This document shows positions 56,688-64,000 of a DNA stretch of 64,000 bases, in pieces. Position numbers and translations under genes: made by a program. The stretch comes from Aliirhizobium wenxiniae (GTDB taxonomy: Bacteria > Pseudomonadota > Alphaproteobacteria > Rhizobiales > Rhizobiaceae). Location: positions 1 to 64,000 of the forward strand of contig NZ_JAEUAN010000010.1 in assembly GCF_019511445.1 (NCBI RefSeq). Direction: 5' to 3'. The notes beneath the pieces are model-generated. The model did no database searches, was not told the origin of the DNA, and saw only the letters and a list, made by a program, of their open reading frames with translations. Position 1 is the first letter of the stretch, and each line of letters begins with the position of its first letter.

Positions 56688-58400
56688 TTATGCCGCTGTC
56701 GGCAAAACGGGGACGGCTGCCAGCAGCCGCTTTGTGTAGTCGTGTTGCGGGTTGTCGTAGATGGTCGCCGCACCGCCTTCCTCAACGATCCGGCCGCGAT
56801 ACATGATCGCCACCCGATCGCAGAGATGCCGTACGACCGAAAGGTCATGGCTGATGAAGATCAGCGACAGATCGAGCTCGGAACGCAGGCGGATCAGCAG
56901 GTTGATGATCTGCGCCTGGATCGAGACATCGAGCGAGGCGACCGGTTCGTCGCAGACGACGACATCCGGCTGCATGGCGAGTGCGCGCGCGATCGCGATA
57001 CGCTGGCGCTGCCCGCCGGAAAACTGGTGCGGGAAACGATTGGCGAAGGACGGATCGAGCCCGACCGCCGACAGCCATTGCCCGACATAGGCCGGTGCTT
57101 CTGCGCGGGAGACGAGCTTGTGCGCGAGTGGGCCTTCCGCAACGATGTCGCCGACGCGCATGCGGCTGTTGAGCGAGGCGAACGGGTCCTGAAAGATGGT
57201 CTGGATGCGGGTCGTGACCTTGCGCGGATTGCGGCCATTGCTCATCACCGGCTTGCCGGCGAGATGAACGGTGCCGGATGTCGGCACGGTGATGCCGGCC
57301 GCCATGCGCCCGAGCGTCGATTTACCTGAACCGGATTCTCCGACAAGGCCAAGCACCTCGCCTCGTTTCAGGGTGATCGAGACACCATCCACGGCCCGCA
57401 CGACGGTCTGTGGCTGAGCAATGCCGGAGCGGATTGCAAGGTTCCTGAACAACCCTGCCGGTTTTTCGAAGCGTTTGACCGCGGCATCTATCACCAGATA
57501 CGGACTGCCGAGCGGCGGAAGGTCGCTTGTGGCGTTCTTGCGGTGTGGCGGTGCCGCATCCGCGATACCGCTGCCGCGCAGCAGAAGCTCACCCGGCTTT
57601 GCCCGGGATGGCAGGGCGTCGAGCAGGGCCTTGGTGTAGTCGTGCTGCGGTCTGGTCAGTACTCCGAGAGCAGGGCCGATCTCGACGATCTTGCCGAAGC
57701 GCATGACGGCCACCCGGTCGGCAATCGATGATACGGTCGCCAGATCGTGGCTGATCCAGATCAGCGCCGTGCCGAGTTCGGCCACCAGTTCCTTCATTTC
57801 CGCGAGAATTTCCGCCTGGATCGACACGTCGAGCGCGGTCGTCGGTTCGTCGCAGATGATGAGTTTCGGGCGGTGGAGAAGCGCGATCGCGATCGCTACG
57901 CGCTGGCGCATGCCGCCTGAAAACTGATGCGGGAAGAAATCGATCTTGCGCTCAGGCTCAGTGATGCGAACTTGTGCCAGCGCCTTGATCGCCCTTTCGC
58001 GCGCTTCCGCCGCGCTGATCCTTTCATGGGCTTCGAGCGCAAGCTTAATCTGGGTTCCTATGCTGAGCACTGGGTTCAGCGTCATCATCGGATCCTGAAA
58101 AACCATGGAAATGGTTTTGCCGCGGATGGCCCGCAGTTCATGCGGGGCAAGACCGATCAGTTCGCGGCCCTCAAGCCTGATCGAACCCTCGACGATCCTT
58201 CCCGGTTCATCGATGAGGCCGATGATGGAAAAACCCGTGATCGACTTTCCCGAGCCGGATTCACCGACCAGACCCAAAACTTCGCCGGGTGCCAGCGAGA
58301 AGGAGACGCCGTCGACGGCCTTGACCTCGCCCTTGCCACTTGGGAACCAGGTGCGGAGATTGGAGACTTCGAGAAGAGGTGCTGTGGTTTCTGCGGTCAT
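56688..58400 (-). CDS. Fused double ABC ATPase (DppD-DppF type)
   Basis: A 570-residue protein with two ATPase domains: [17 protein letters not shown] and [11 protein letters not shown] in the first, [17 protein letters not shown] and [11 protein letters not shown] in the second, with a linker of about 60 residues between them. It overlaps the upstream permease gene by 4 bases. It serves the permeases at 58397 and 59272; the binding protein is at 61780 on the other strand. Confidence 0.93.
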   Translation of the reverse strand: MTAETTAPLLEVSNLRTWFPSGKGEVKAVDGVSFSLAPGEVLGLVGESGSGKSITGFSIIGLIDEPGRIVEGSIRLEGRELIGLAPHELRAIRGKTISMVFQDPMMTLNPVLSIGTQIKLALEAHERISAAEARERAIKALAQVRITEPERKIDFFPHQFSGGMRQRVAIAIALLHRPKLIICDEPTTALDVSIQAEILAEMKELVAELGTALIWISHDLATVSSIADRVAVMRFGKIVEIGPALGVLTRPQHDYTKALLDALPSRAKPGELLLRGSGIADAAPPHRKNATSDLPPLGSPYLVIDAAVKRFEKPAGLFRNLAIRSGIAQPQTVVRAVDGVSITLKRGEVLGLVGESGSGKSTLGRMAAGITVPTSGTVHLAGKPVMSNGRNPRKVTTRIQTIFQDPFASLNSRMRVGDIVAEGPLAHKLVSRAEAPAYVGQWLSAVGLDPSFANRFPHQFSGGQRQRIAIARALAMQPDVVVCDEPVASLDVSIQAQIINLLIRLRSELDLSLIFISHDLSVVRHLCDRVAIMYRGRIVEEGGAATIYDNPQHDYTKRLLAAVPVLPTAA

Positions 58401-59272
58401 CGGCGAAGCCTCGGGTTAAGCTGGTCGCGGATCTGGTCACCGACGAGATTGAGCGAAACGATGAACAGGATCAGCGCCACGCCGGGATAGATCGAGATCC
58501 AGTAACGGCCGGAGAGGAGGTACTGGAAGCCGTTGGCAATCAGCATGCCGAGTGACGGTTCGGTGGGCGGCAGTCCGACACCGAGGAAGGAGAGCGTCGC
58601 TTCCAGAGAAATTGCGCTTGCGACCTGAACGGTAGCCACGACGATCAATGGCGGCAGGGAGTTTGGCAGGATGTGTCGCAGCACCACCCGCAATGGAGAA
58701 AGCGGTATGGAGAGCGCAGCCTCGACATAGTCCTTCTGCCGTTCGGCCGATGCCGCGCCATGGGCTGTGCGGGCGAAATAGGCGTATTGGGCGAAGATCA
58801 ATGCGAGGATCAGTTGGTAGCGTCCCTGTCCGAGAACGGCGGCGATGACGAAGGCCAGCAGGATGGCCGGAAACGAAAGCTGCAGATCGACGATCCGCAT
58901 GACGAGGCTTTCGAAACGCCCGCCGATATAGGCGGCAGCGCAGCCGACGACCGCGCCGATAACCAAGGCGACGCCGCCGGCTATCACGCCCATCTGCAGC
59001 GAGATGCGCAGGCCGTAGATGATGGCTGAGAGCAGGTCGCGCCCCTGCGAATCCGTGCCGAGCCAATGGGTGTATCCGCCCGTGCCGACATAACCCGGCG
59101 GCCTTCTCGCATCACGCAGCACGAGATGGGCAAGATCGTAAGGGTTCTGCGGGGTCACCAGCGGGGCGATGAGCGCGATGACGACGATCAGGCCGACAAC
59201 GATGGCCGCGCCGGCGGCGACCTTGTTGCGTCTGAATTCTTCGAGGAACCGGAAAAATGGCGTGTCGCGCAT
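58397..59272 (-). CDS. ABC transporter permease (DppC-type)
   Basis: A 291-residue permease with the DppC marks LGTDSQGRDLLSAIIYG near residue 90 and the EAA region LRVVLRHILPNSLPP, followed by FLGVGLPPTEPSLG. This intact PP-x-x-PSLG segment is the region where the paralogous gene at 14373 carries its stop codon. The start abuts the preceding permease stop and the end overlaps the ATPase gene. Confidence 0.92.
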   Translation of the reverse strand: MRDTPFFRFLEEFRRNKVAAGAAIVVGLIVVIALIAPLVTPQNPYDLAHLVLRDARRPPGYVGTGGYTHWLGTDSQGRDLLSAIIYGLRISLQMGVIAGGVALVIGAVVGCAAAYIGGRFESLVMRIVDLQLSFPAILLAFVIAAVLGQGRYQLILALIFAQYAYFARTAHGAASAERQKDYVEAALSIPLSPLRVVLRHILPNSLPPLIVVATVQVASAISLEATLSFLGVGLPPTEPSLGMLIANGFQYLLSGRYWISIYPGVALILFIVSLNLVGDQIRDQLNPRLRR

Positions 59273-60243
59273 CAGGCTCTTCCCTTCCGCAGGCGCGGGT
59301 CGAGCAGCGCATAGGTGAGGTCGACCACGAGATTGATGACGATGAACAGCATGGCGACCAGCATCAGATAGGCGACCATGACGGGGCGATCGAGCGAGGT
59401 GATGCTGTCGATGATGAGCTTGCCGAGGCCGGGCCAGGAGAAGATCGTTTCGGTGACAACCGCGAAGGCGAGCGTCGAGCCGAGTTCCAGGCCGAAGACG
59501 GTGACGAGCGGAATGGAAATCAATCTCAGCACATGCCGGCTAAGGATGGTGAATTCCGAAATGCCGGCCGCGCGGGCGAATTTGACCGTGTCGCTCAGCA
59601 TCAGTTCGCGCGTGCCGGCGCGTGCCAGGCGGATCATCAGCGAAAACTTGAAAAGCGCGAGGTTGAGCGCCGGCAGGATCATGTGCGACAGGCCGTCTGC
59701 CGTTAGGAAGCTGAAGTCGACGCCGAACAGGCTTACCGTATCACCGCGCCCGCCGGCCGGCATGCAGCCGCATTGCACGGCAAACAGCATGATCAGCATC
59801 AAGCCGAACCAGAAGGTTGGCACGGAAAAGCCGAGAATGGAGAGCGCCATGATGGCGCGCGACACCTGGCTGTGCGGTCGATAACCTGCATACATGCCGA
59901 TCGGAATGCCGACGAGGCTGGCGAACAGGACGGCTGCCAGCGTCAGTTCCAGCGTCGCCGGCAGGCGCGACAGGATCAACTCGCTGACCGGCATGTTGTA
60001 AACGAAGGACCGGCCGAAATCGCCTTCGAGCACCCGGCCGAGGAAGCCGAAATATTGCTGCCAGAGCGGCAGGTCCAAGCCGTATTGCGCGATGACGGCG
60101 GCGCGGATGTCCTGTGTCGCGTCTGGCGAAATCAGCACGTCGATCGGATTGCCGACGGCATAAACGCCGCAGAAAACCAGCGCCGACATGGCCAGTACGA
60201 CGACTGCCGCCTGCCAGAGCCTTTGCAAGATGAAGCCCAACAT
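59272..60243 (-). CDS. ABC transporter permease (DppB-type)
   Basis: A 323-residue permease starting MLGFILQRLWQAAVVVLAMS, with an EAA motif (FTILSRHVLRLISIPL) and the ending DLTYALLDPRLRKG. ATG 60243 is chosen by the family N-terminus; the longer frame covers the creatininase gene. It follows the creatininase-family gene by 70 bases. Confidence 0.92.
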   Translation of the reverse strand: MLGFILQRLWQAAVVVLAMSALVFCGVYAVGNPIDVLISPDATQDIRAAVIAQYGLDLPLWQQYFGFLGRVLEGDFGRSFVYNMPVSELILSRLPATLELTLAAVLFASLVGIPIGMYAGYRPHSQVSRAIMALSILGFSVPTFWFGLMLIMLFAVQCGCMPAGGRGDTVSLFGVDFSFLTADGLSHMILPALNLALFKFSLMIRLARAGTRELMLSDTVKFARAAGISEFTILSRHVLRLISIPLVTVFGLELGSTLAFAVVTETIFSWPGLGKLIIDSITSLDRPVMVAYLMLVAMLFIVINLVVDLTYALLDPRLRKGRA

Positions 60244-60313
60244 CTGTTCCCGTTCTCCCGTCTTCTGCGGGTTCAAAATGCGGCGCGCATTCGCGCGCCG
60301 TTGATGGTGGCGT

Positions 60314-61015
60314 TCAGTGCCAGTCGTTTTCCAGAAGCTCGCGGGTCTCTGCGACCGCGACTTCCCAGATCGCCAGCATGTCCTCGTCCGGGCGCTGGTA
60401 GAGGCCGTGATAGTTGCCGTCGCCGAGAAGCGTGCGCTTGCGGGCGGTATCGACCCGCGAAAGCGCTGCAAAATCGATCCGCGGTTTCTGTGTCGATGGC
60501 TGGCGCGGATCGTCGGTGCGCGTCCATGGGAAATTCTCCATCCAGGATGCATGAGAGGCGGCCGGATCGGTTTCGAGGACTTTCGCCATCGTTTTGGGTG
60601 CGCGCCACCAGTCATGGAATTTCACCGATGCGTCGGGGTGATCGTTCAGCCATTCGGAGATCACCGTCATTGCCGGCGTATTGCCGCCATGGCCGTTGAC
60701 GACGAGGATGCGGCGAAAACCGGAGCGATACATGCTGTCGAGAAGATCGCGAATGACGCCGATATAGGTTGCGAGCGACAGGGTAAGCGTGCCGGGAAAG
60801 CTCGCGAAGGACGAAGCGAGGCCGTAGGGCAGGGCCGGAAAGACAGGAACGCCCAGAGGTTCGGCCGCGTCGACGGACACTTTCTCCGCGAGGATCATGT
60901 CAGTTGCGAGGCTGAGATAGGCGTGCTGCTCGACGCTGCCGATCGGCAAAATGCAACGATCGTCATCGGCGGTTCGCGTCTCCACCTGCATCCAGTTCAT
61001 ATCCGCGATCTTCAC
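60314..61015 (-). CDS. Creatininase-family amidohydrolase
   Basis: A 233-residue metal-dependent amidohydrolase of the creatininase group. Candidate metal ligands are Glu29 and His31 (GSVEQHAYL), Asp39 (ATDM), His109 (VVNGHGGN) and Glu in ASWMENFPW. Known members open lactam-like amides (creatinine, FAPy, mycofactocin peptide). It is the first gene of the minus-strand importer operon and is divergent from the MarR gene, so it probably hydrolyses an amide bond in the imported compound. Confidence 0.85.
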   Translation of the reverse strand: MKIADMNWMQVETRTADDDRCILPIGSVEQHAYLSLATDMILAEKVSVDAAEPLGVPVFPALPYGLASSFASFPGTLTLSLATYIGVIRDLLDSMYRSGFRRILVVNGHGGNTPAMTVISEWLNDHPDASVKFHDWWRAPKTMAKVLETDPAASHASWMENFPWTRTDDPRQPSTQKPRIDFAALSRVDTARKRTLLGDGNYHGLYQRPDEDMLAIWEVAVAETRELLENDWH

Positions 61016-61123
61016 TTAATCCATCTCCATTCTCCGTTTCGGCCCGCATGAGCAAAGAAATTGCAAGGTGAGGCCGAAACGCACAAAAAATATGCTTTCG
61101 CGCGCATTGTTGCGCCAAATGCA

Positions 61124-61195
61124 AAGTTCCATACGGGACTAAAAAAAGAAATTGACAGCCAATTAATGCAGCGTCAAGTTCCATACGGGACTAAA
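61124..61195. promoter_or_regulatory. Two identical operator-like repeats before the MarR gene
   Basis: AAGTTCCATACGGGACTAAA occurs exactly at 61124-61143 and 61176-61195, 52 bases apart (about five helical turns). Inside each is an inverted repeat AGTTCC-ATAC-GGGACT. The second copy ends 6 bases before the chosen marR start, where a bound protein would block transcription or translation. They are the probable binding sites of this MarR regulator, controlling its own gene, the binding protein and perhaps the divergent creatininase operon. Confidence 0.65.
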
Positions 61196-61201
61196 TTGGA
61201 A

Positions 61202-61783
61202 ATGGATGGAAATCGACGCGTGCGTGAAACGGATGAAAAGGCGCTGGATAATCTGTTGCGGGAAGGCGGCCTCGCTGCAGCCGGCCATCGCCATGTGGAA
61301 GATCTCGTTGCCGTCAAACTCTGGCAAAATCCATGCTGGCTGTCGTTCCGTATCAACTTCCTGGCGTTGCAGTTCAACGAGCCGATCTATCGGCGGATCG
61401 AGAAGGAGCACGGGCTCCCGCGTCCTGAATTTGTCGTGCTCTATTCGCTCGGCCTATCGGACGGGTTGACGGCAAGTGCCATCTGCAGCTCCTCGGGTTT
61501 TCCCAAGAATACGATCAGCCGCGCGATCCAGAAGCTGATCGACAAGACGATCATTCGCCGCGAAGTCGATCAGGCGGATTTGAGAAGCTTCGTTCTTTAC
61601 ATCACGGACGAAGGCAGACGCATCGTCGATCAGGCCATGCAGCCAATGGTGGAGCGGGAAAAGGCCATGGCCTCCGCACTGACGCCAGCCGAACAGCTGA
61701 TGCTGTCGGAACTGCTCGCCAAGATCGTCGTGGATTCACCGAACTGGCCATTAATCACAAATATTGAGGAGAACGAAGAATGA
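61202..61783 (+). CDS. MarR family transcriptional regulator
   Basis: A 193-residue MarR-type regulator with the winged helix in the middle (EFVVLYSLGLSDGLTASAICSSSGFPKNTISRAI, shown in parts in homologues) and the wing RREVDQADLRSFVLYIT. An N-terminal extension of about 45 residues precedes the usual MarR core. ATG 61202 is preferred: the longer frame from 61061 would translate both operator repeats. It is coupled by a 4-base overlap to the binding-protein gene, an unusual regulator-receptor pair, and is divergent from the creatininase operon. Confidence 0.8.
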   Translation: MDGNRRVRETDEKALDNLLREGGLAAAGHRHVEDLVAVKLWQNPCWLSFRINFLALQFNEPIYRRIEKEHGLPRPEFVVLYSLGLSDGLTASAICSSSGFPKNTISRAIQKLIDKTIIRREVDQADLRSFVLYITDEGRRIVDQAMQPMVEREKAMASALTPAEQLMLSELLAKIVVDSPNWPLITNIEENEE

Positions 61784-63372
61784 CGATTTCCAAGACATTT
61801 CGGACAGTTGCACTTGCAACGATGCTGCTCGGCGGCGTTTCGGGTGCGGCTCTGGCGGCCGATCTCACGATTGGCGTGCGTGCCGGCCCACTGTCCATCG
61901 ATCCGGATTTCACCGCTGCCGGCACCCATGCCGAAGCGATGAAGCATATCTACGATTCACTCATCAAGTCGGGCAATAATCTCGAATTGGAACCGGGCCT
62001 CGCCACCTCCTGGACGGCGATCGACGATACGACCTGGGAGTTCAAGCTGCGCCAGGGCGTGAAATTCCATGATGGCTCCGATTTCACGGCGGAAGACGTG
62101 AAATTCTCCATCGAGCGTATTCCGAAGGTCGCTGGCCCCAACCCGACCACCATCTATGTCCGCCGCGTTGCCGGCATCGAGATCGTTGATCCCTACACGA
62201 TCCGGGTGAAGACCGATGGCCCGGCGCCGAACCTGCCGAACGATTTCATCCGCCTCTTCGTCGTGTCGCATGTCGCGGCCAAGGATTATTCCGATAGCGC
62301 GGAAAAGGCGGCGGAAGGTTTCAATTCCGGCAAGGCCGCGATCGGTACCGGCCCTTACAAGTTCGTTTCCTGGACGCCGAAGGAGCAGCTTGTTCTTGAG
62401 AGCTTCGATGGTTACTGGGGCGGCAAGGAGCCGTGGGACAAGGTCATCCGCAAGGAAATCCCGAATGACGCGGCCCGTGTCGCACAGCTGAAGGCCGGTC
62501 AGGTCGATCTGATTGCCCGCATCCCGGCATCGGATGTGCCGACGCTTGAAACCGACAGCAAGCTCAGCATCGTGCGCCAGGACAGCGTTTATCTGTTCAA
62601 CATCGCCTTCGATTTCCGCGAAAAGCCCCCGCAGGTCACGGCCAATGACGGTTCGCCGTTGCCGAAGAACCCCTTCCTTGATCCGAAGGTCCGCGAAGCT
62701 TTCGATCTTGCCATCGATCGCGAAACGATCACCGAAGTCGCCATGGAAGGCATGGGCACGGTGCAGTCGCAGCTCGTGACGCCGAATATTTTCGGTTACA
62801 ATCCGGATGTGAAGGCACCGGCATCGGATGTCGAAAAGGCGAAGGCGCTGCTGGCCGAAGCCGGCTATCCGGATGGTTTCAAGGTCGTCTTCACCTTCAC
62901 CAACGACCGCCTGCCGGGGGACAAGGATACCGGTACGACGATCGCCCAGATGCTGACGGCGATCGGCATTGACGTCGAGGCAAACGCGCAACCGGGGGCC
63001 GTCTATTTCCCGGCCAATACGCGCGGCGATTATTCGCTGACCATGTCGGGCTGGGGTACGCTGACGGGTGAAGCGAACTACACGCTGTCATCGCTCGTTC
63101 ACACCAACGATCCGGCGAAGAAGCTCGGCGCTTTCAACATTCGCGGCTATTCCAACCCCGCGATGGACAAGCTGATTGAAGATGCTGCCGTGGAGATGGA
63201 TGCCAAGAAGCGCGAGCAGCTGCTGAAAGATGCCAATGCGCTCGTGTCGACGGATCGCCCCAATCTTTCGATCGCCTCGATCATCTCCGCCTGGGGCATG
63301 AAAAAGACGATCACGATCACGCCGCGCTCGGACGAAGACACGCTTGCGATGAACATTCGCCCGGCGCAGTAA
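61780..63372 (+). CDS. ABC transporter substrate-binding protein, SBP_5 family
   Basis: A 530-residue periplasmic binding protein with a Sec leader (TVALATMLLGGVSGAALAA) and the family-5 signature WEFKLRQGVKFHDGSDFTAED near residue 90 (seen in parts). It is the only binding protein near the permease/ATPase genes at 56688-60243 and is probably theirs, although on the opposite strand. GAGGAGAACGAAG precedes the start, which overlaps marR by 4 bases. A strong terminator follows. Confidence 0.9.
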   Translation: MTISKTFRTVALATMLLGGVSGAALAADLTIGVRAGPLSIDPDFTAAGTHAEAMKHIYDSLIKSGNNLELEPGLATSWTAIDDTTWEFKLRQGVKFHDGSDFTAEDVKFSIERIPKVAGPNPTTIYVRRVAGIEIVDPYTIRVKTDGPAPNLPNDFIRLFVVSHVAAKDYSDSAEKAAEGFNSGKAAIGTGPYKFVSWTPKEQLVLESFDGYWGGKEPWDKVIRKEIPNDAARVAQLKAGQVDLIARIPASDVPTLETDSKLSIVRQDSVYLFNIAFDFREKPPQVTANDGSPLPKNPFLDPKVREAFDLAIDRETITEVAMEGMGTVQSQLVTPNIFGYNPDVKAPASDVEKAKALLAEAGYPDGFKVVFTFTNDRLPGDKDTGTTIAQMLTAIGIDVEANAQPGAVYFPANTRGDYSLTMSGWGTLTGEANYTLSSLVHTNDPAKKLGAFNIRGYSNPAMDKLIEDAAVEMDAKKREQLLKDANALVSTDRPNLSIASIISAWGMKKTITITPRSDEDTLAMNIRPAQ

Positions 63373-63394
63373 AAGTCTGGATGCAAGAACACGA

Positions 63395-63422
63395 GGCCGG
63401 GCAAAAAATGCCCGGCCTTTTT
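63395..63422 (+). terminator. Rho-independent terminator of the marR-binding-protein unit
   Basis: GGCCGGGCA (63395-63403) pairs with TGCCCGGCC (63409-63417) around five A, followed by TTTTT (63418-63422). It lies 22 bases after the binding-protein stop. Confidence 0.93.
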
Positions 63423-63527
63423 CGTAGGGCAAACTGCGGAAAGATGATGAGCAGGGTTGCGCTGCGCCTCGCCAGCGGCATTGAATCGGGCTAAGAGGCC
63501 TGCGGCTGCAGCAATGGAACGAGGTTC

Positions 63528-63773
63528 ATGAACACGCCCTGGAAAAAACCGGTTGTCGTATCCGTTGGAGAACCACCGGAAGAGACCGTGATCGAGACGA
63601 CGCAGGCCGCCGCCTGGGCGATGATCGAGGACTGGCCGACCGAGGATGGCACGTTTCTGGACAAGGCGCTGGAAGTCTGCGCCGCGGTCGATGCCGGCAA
63701 GAAGAAACCTGAAGACGCTCGGCAGGCTTTCGTCGATGCGGCCCGCGAGGCAGGCGCCCTCATCCGGGCGTAA
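63528..63773 (+). CDS. DUF982 domain protein
   Basis: An 81-residue protein assigned to DUF982, a small family expanded in Rhizobiales. Family marks are the N-terminal PVVVSVGEP strand, AAAWAMIEDWP and ALEVCAAVDAG, ending in a helix with AFVDAAREAG. No signal peptide or membrane segment. Function unknown. It is monocistronic between the terminator and a convergent PLP enzyme gene. Confidence 0.82.
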   Translation: MNTPWKKPVVVSVGEPPEETVIETTQAAAWAMIEDWPTEDGTFLDKALEVCAAVDAGKKKPEDARQAFVDAAREAGALIRA

Positions 63774-63809
63774 TTCGAGCGGTTTGCTGTGATGAATGGG
63801 CGCCTAGCG

Positions 63810-64000
<191 letters not shown>

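Overview
The window reads as an alphaproteobacterial, most likely Rhizobiaceae (Rhizobium/Agrobacterium-like), accessory replicon or chromid. The evidence is a GC-rich coding style with many long antisense shadow frames, DUF992, DUF982 and SorC/LysR/HutC-type regulators, a complete-looking HutF-type histidine operon, and above all the density of uptake systems. Four ABC importers lie in 64 kb, three of the peptide/opine/nickel type and one of the polar amino-acid type, each joined to its own catabolic enzymes and regulator. No rRNA, tRNA, CRISPR array, transposase or phage gene was found.

Left part (1-8.6 kb). A DoxX protein and an MFS exporter form one overlapping unit, followed by a Tat-exported alpha/beta hydrolase and a LysR regulator. 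The DoxX-MFS unit and the hydrolase carry near-identical promoter/operator blocks, so they look like one regulon. After a DUF992 exported protein comes a minus-strand redox operon: aldo/keto reductase, a fused carboxymuconolactone-decarboxylase/cupin protein and a Tat flavodoxin.

8.6-17 kb. A SorC-type sugar-sensing regulator is followed by an SBP_5-type ABC importer, a glycerophosphodiester phosphodiesterase and a TIM-barrel sugar-phosphate isomerase/epimerase. The layout resembles the agrocinopine (acc) catabolic operon. The second permease gene is interrupted by an in-frame TAA.

17-24 kb. Mixed genes: a GMC oxidoreductase next to an AT-rich stretch, a small secreted protein, an HtrA-like protein with all three catalytic residues replaced, a type-2 glycerate kinase, a DUF2026 protein, a cold-shock protein and a C-terminal J-domain protein.

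24-31.4 kb. A tightly overlapping minus-strand operon contains a periplasmic binding protein, two permeases, a fused double ATPase, a luciferase-like flavin monooxygenase and two AhpD/CMD-type proteins. This is a recurring gene neighbourhood (KPN_01854 / Avi_7169 / Avi_7170 families) whose substrate is, to my knowledge, not described.

31.5-39 kb. The histidine-utilisation cluster: hutF and hutC leftward, hutI-hutH-hutU-hutD rightward, with a HutC-type palindrome between them. No hutG is present, and hutC has no ATG, GTG or TTG start (ATT with a good ribosome-binding site is the likely start).

39-54.5 kb. One long minus-strand array links a polar amino-acid ABC importer, N-carbamoyl-D-amino-acid hydrolase, D-hydantoinase, hydantoin racemase, a LysR regulator, D-amino-acid transaminase, a very divergent 1831-residue glutamate-synthase large-subunit homologue and a CysJ-like diflavin reductase. 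No small GOGAT subunit is present. The diflavin reductase is a plausible replacement electron donor, and this is the strongest candidate for an undescribed system.

54.5-64 kb. A small acidic protein, then a minus-strand operon (creatininase-family amidohydrolase, two permeases, double ATPase, polysaccharide-deacetylase-family hydrolase, SDR) divergent from a MarR regulator translationally coupled to the cognate binding protein. Two identical 20-bp operator-like repeats sit in front of the MarR gene. The window closes with a DUF982 protein and the 3' end of a Cys/Met-metabolism PLP enzyme gene.
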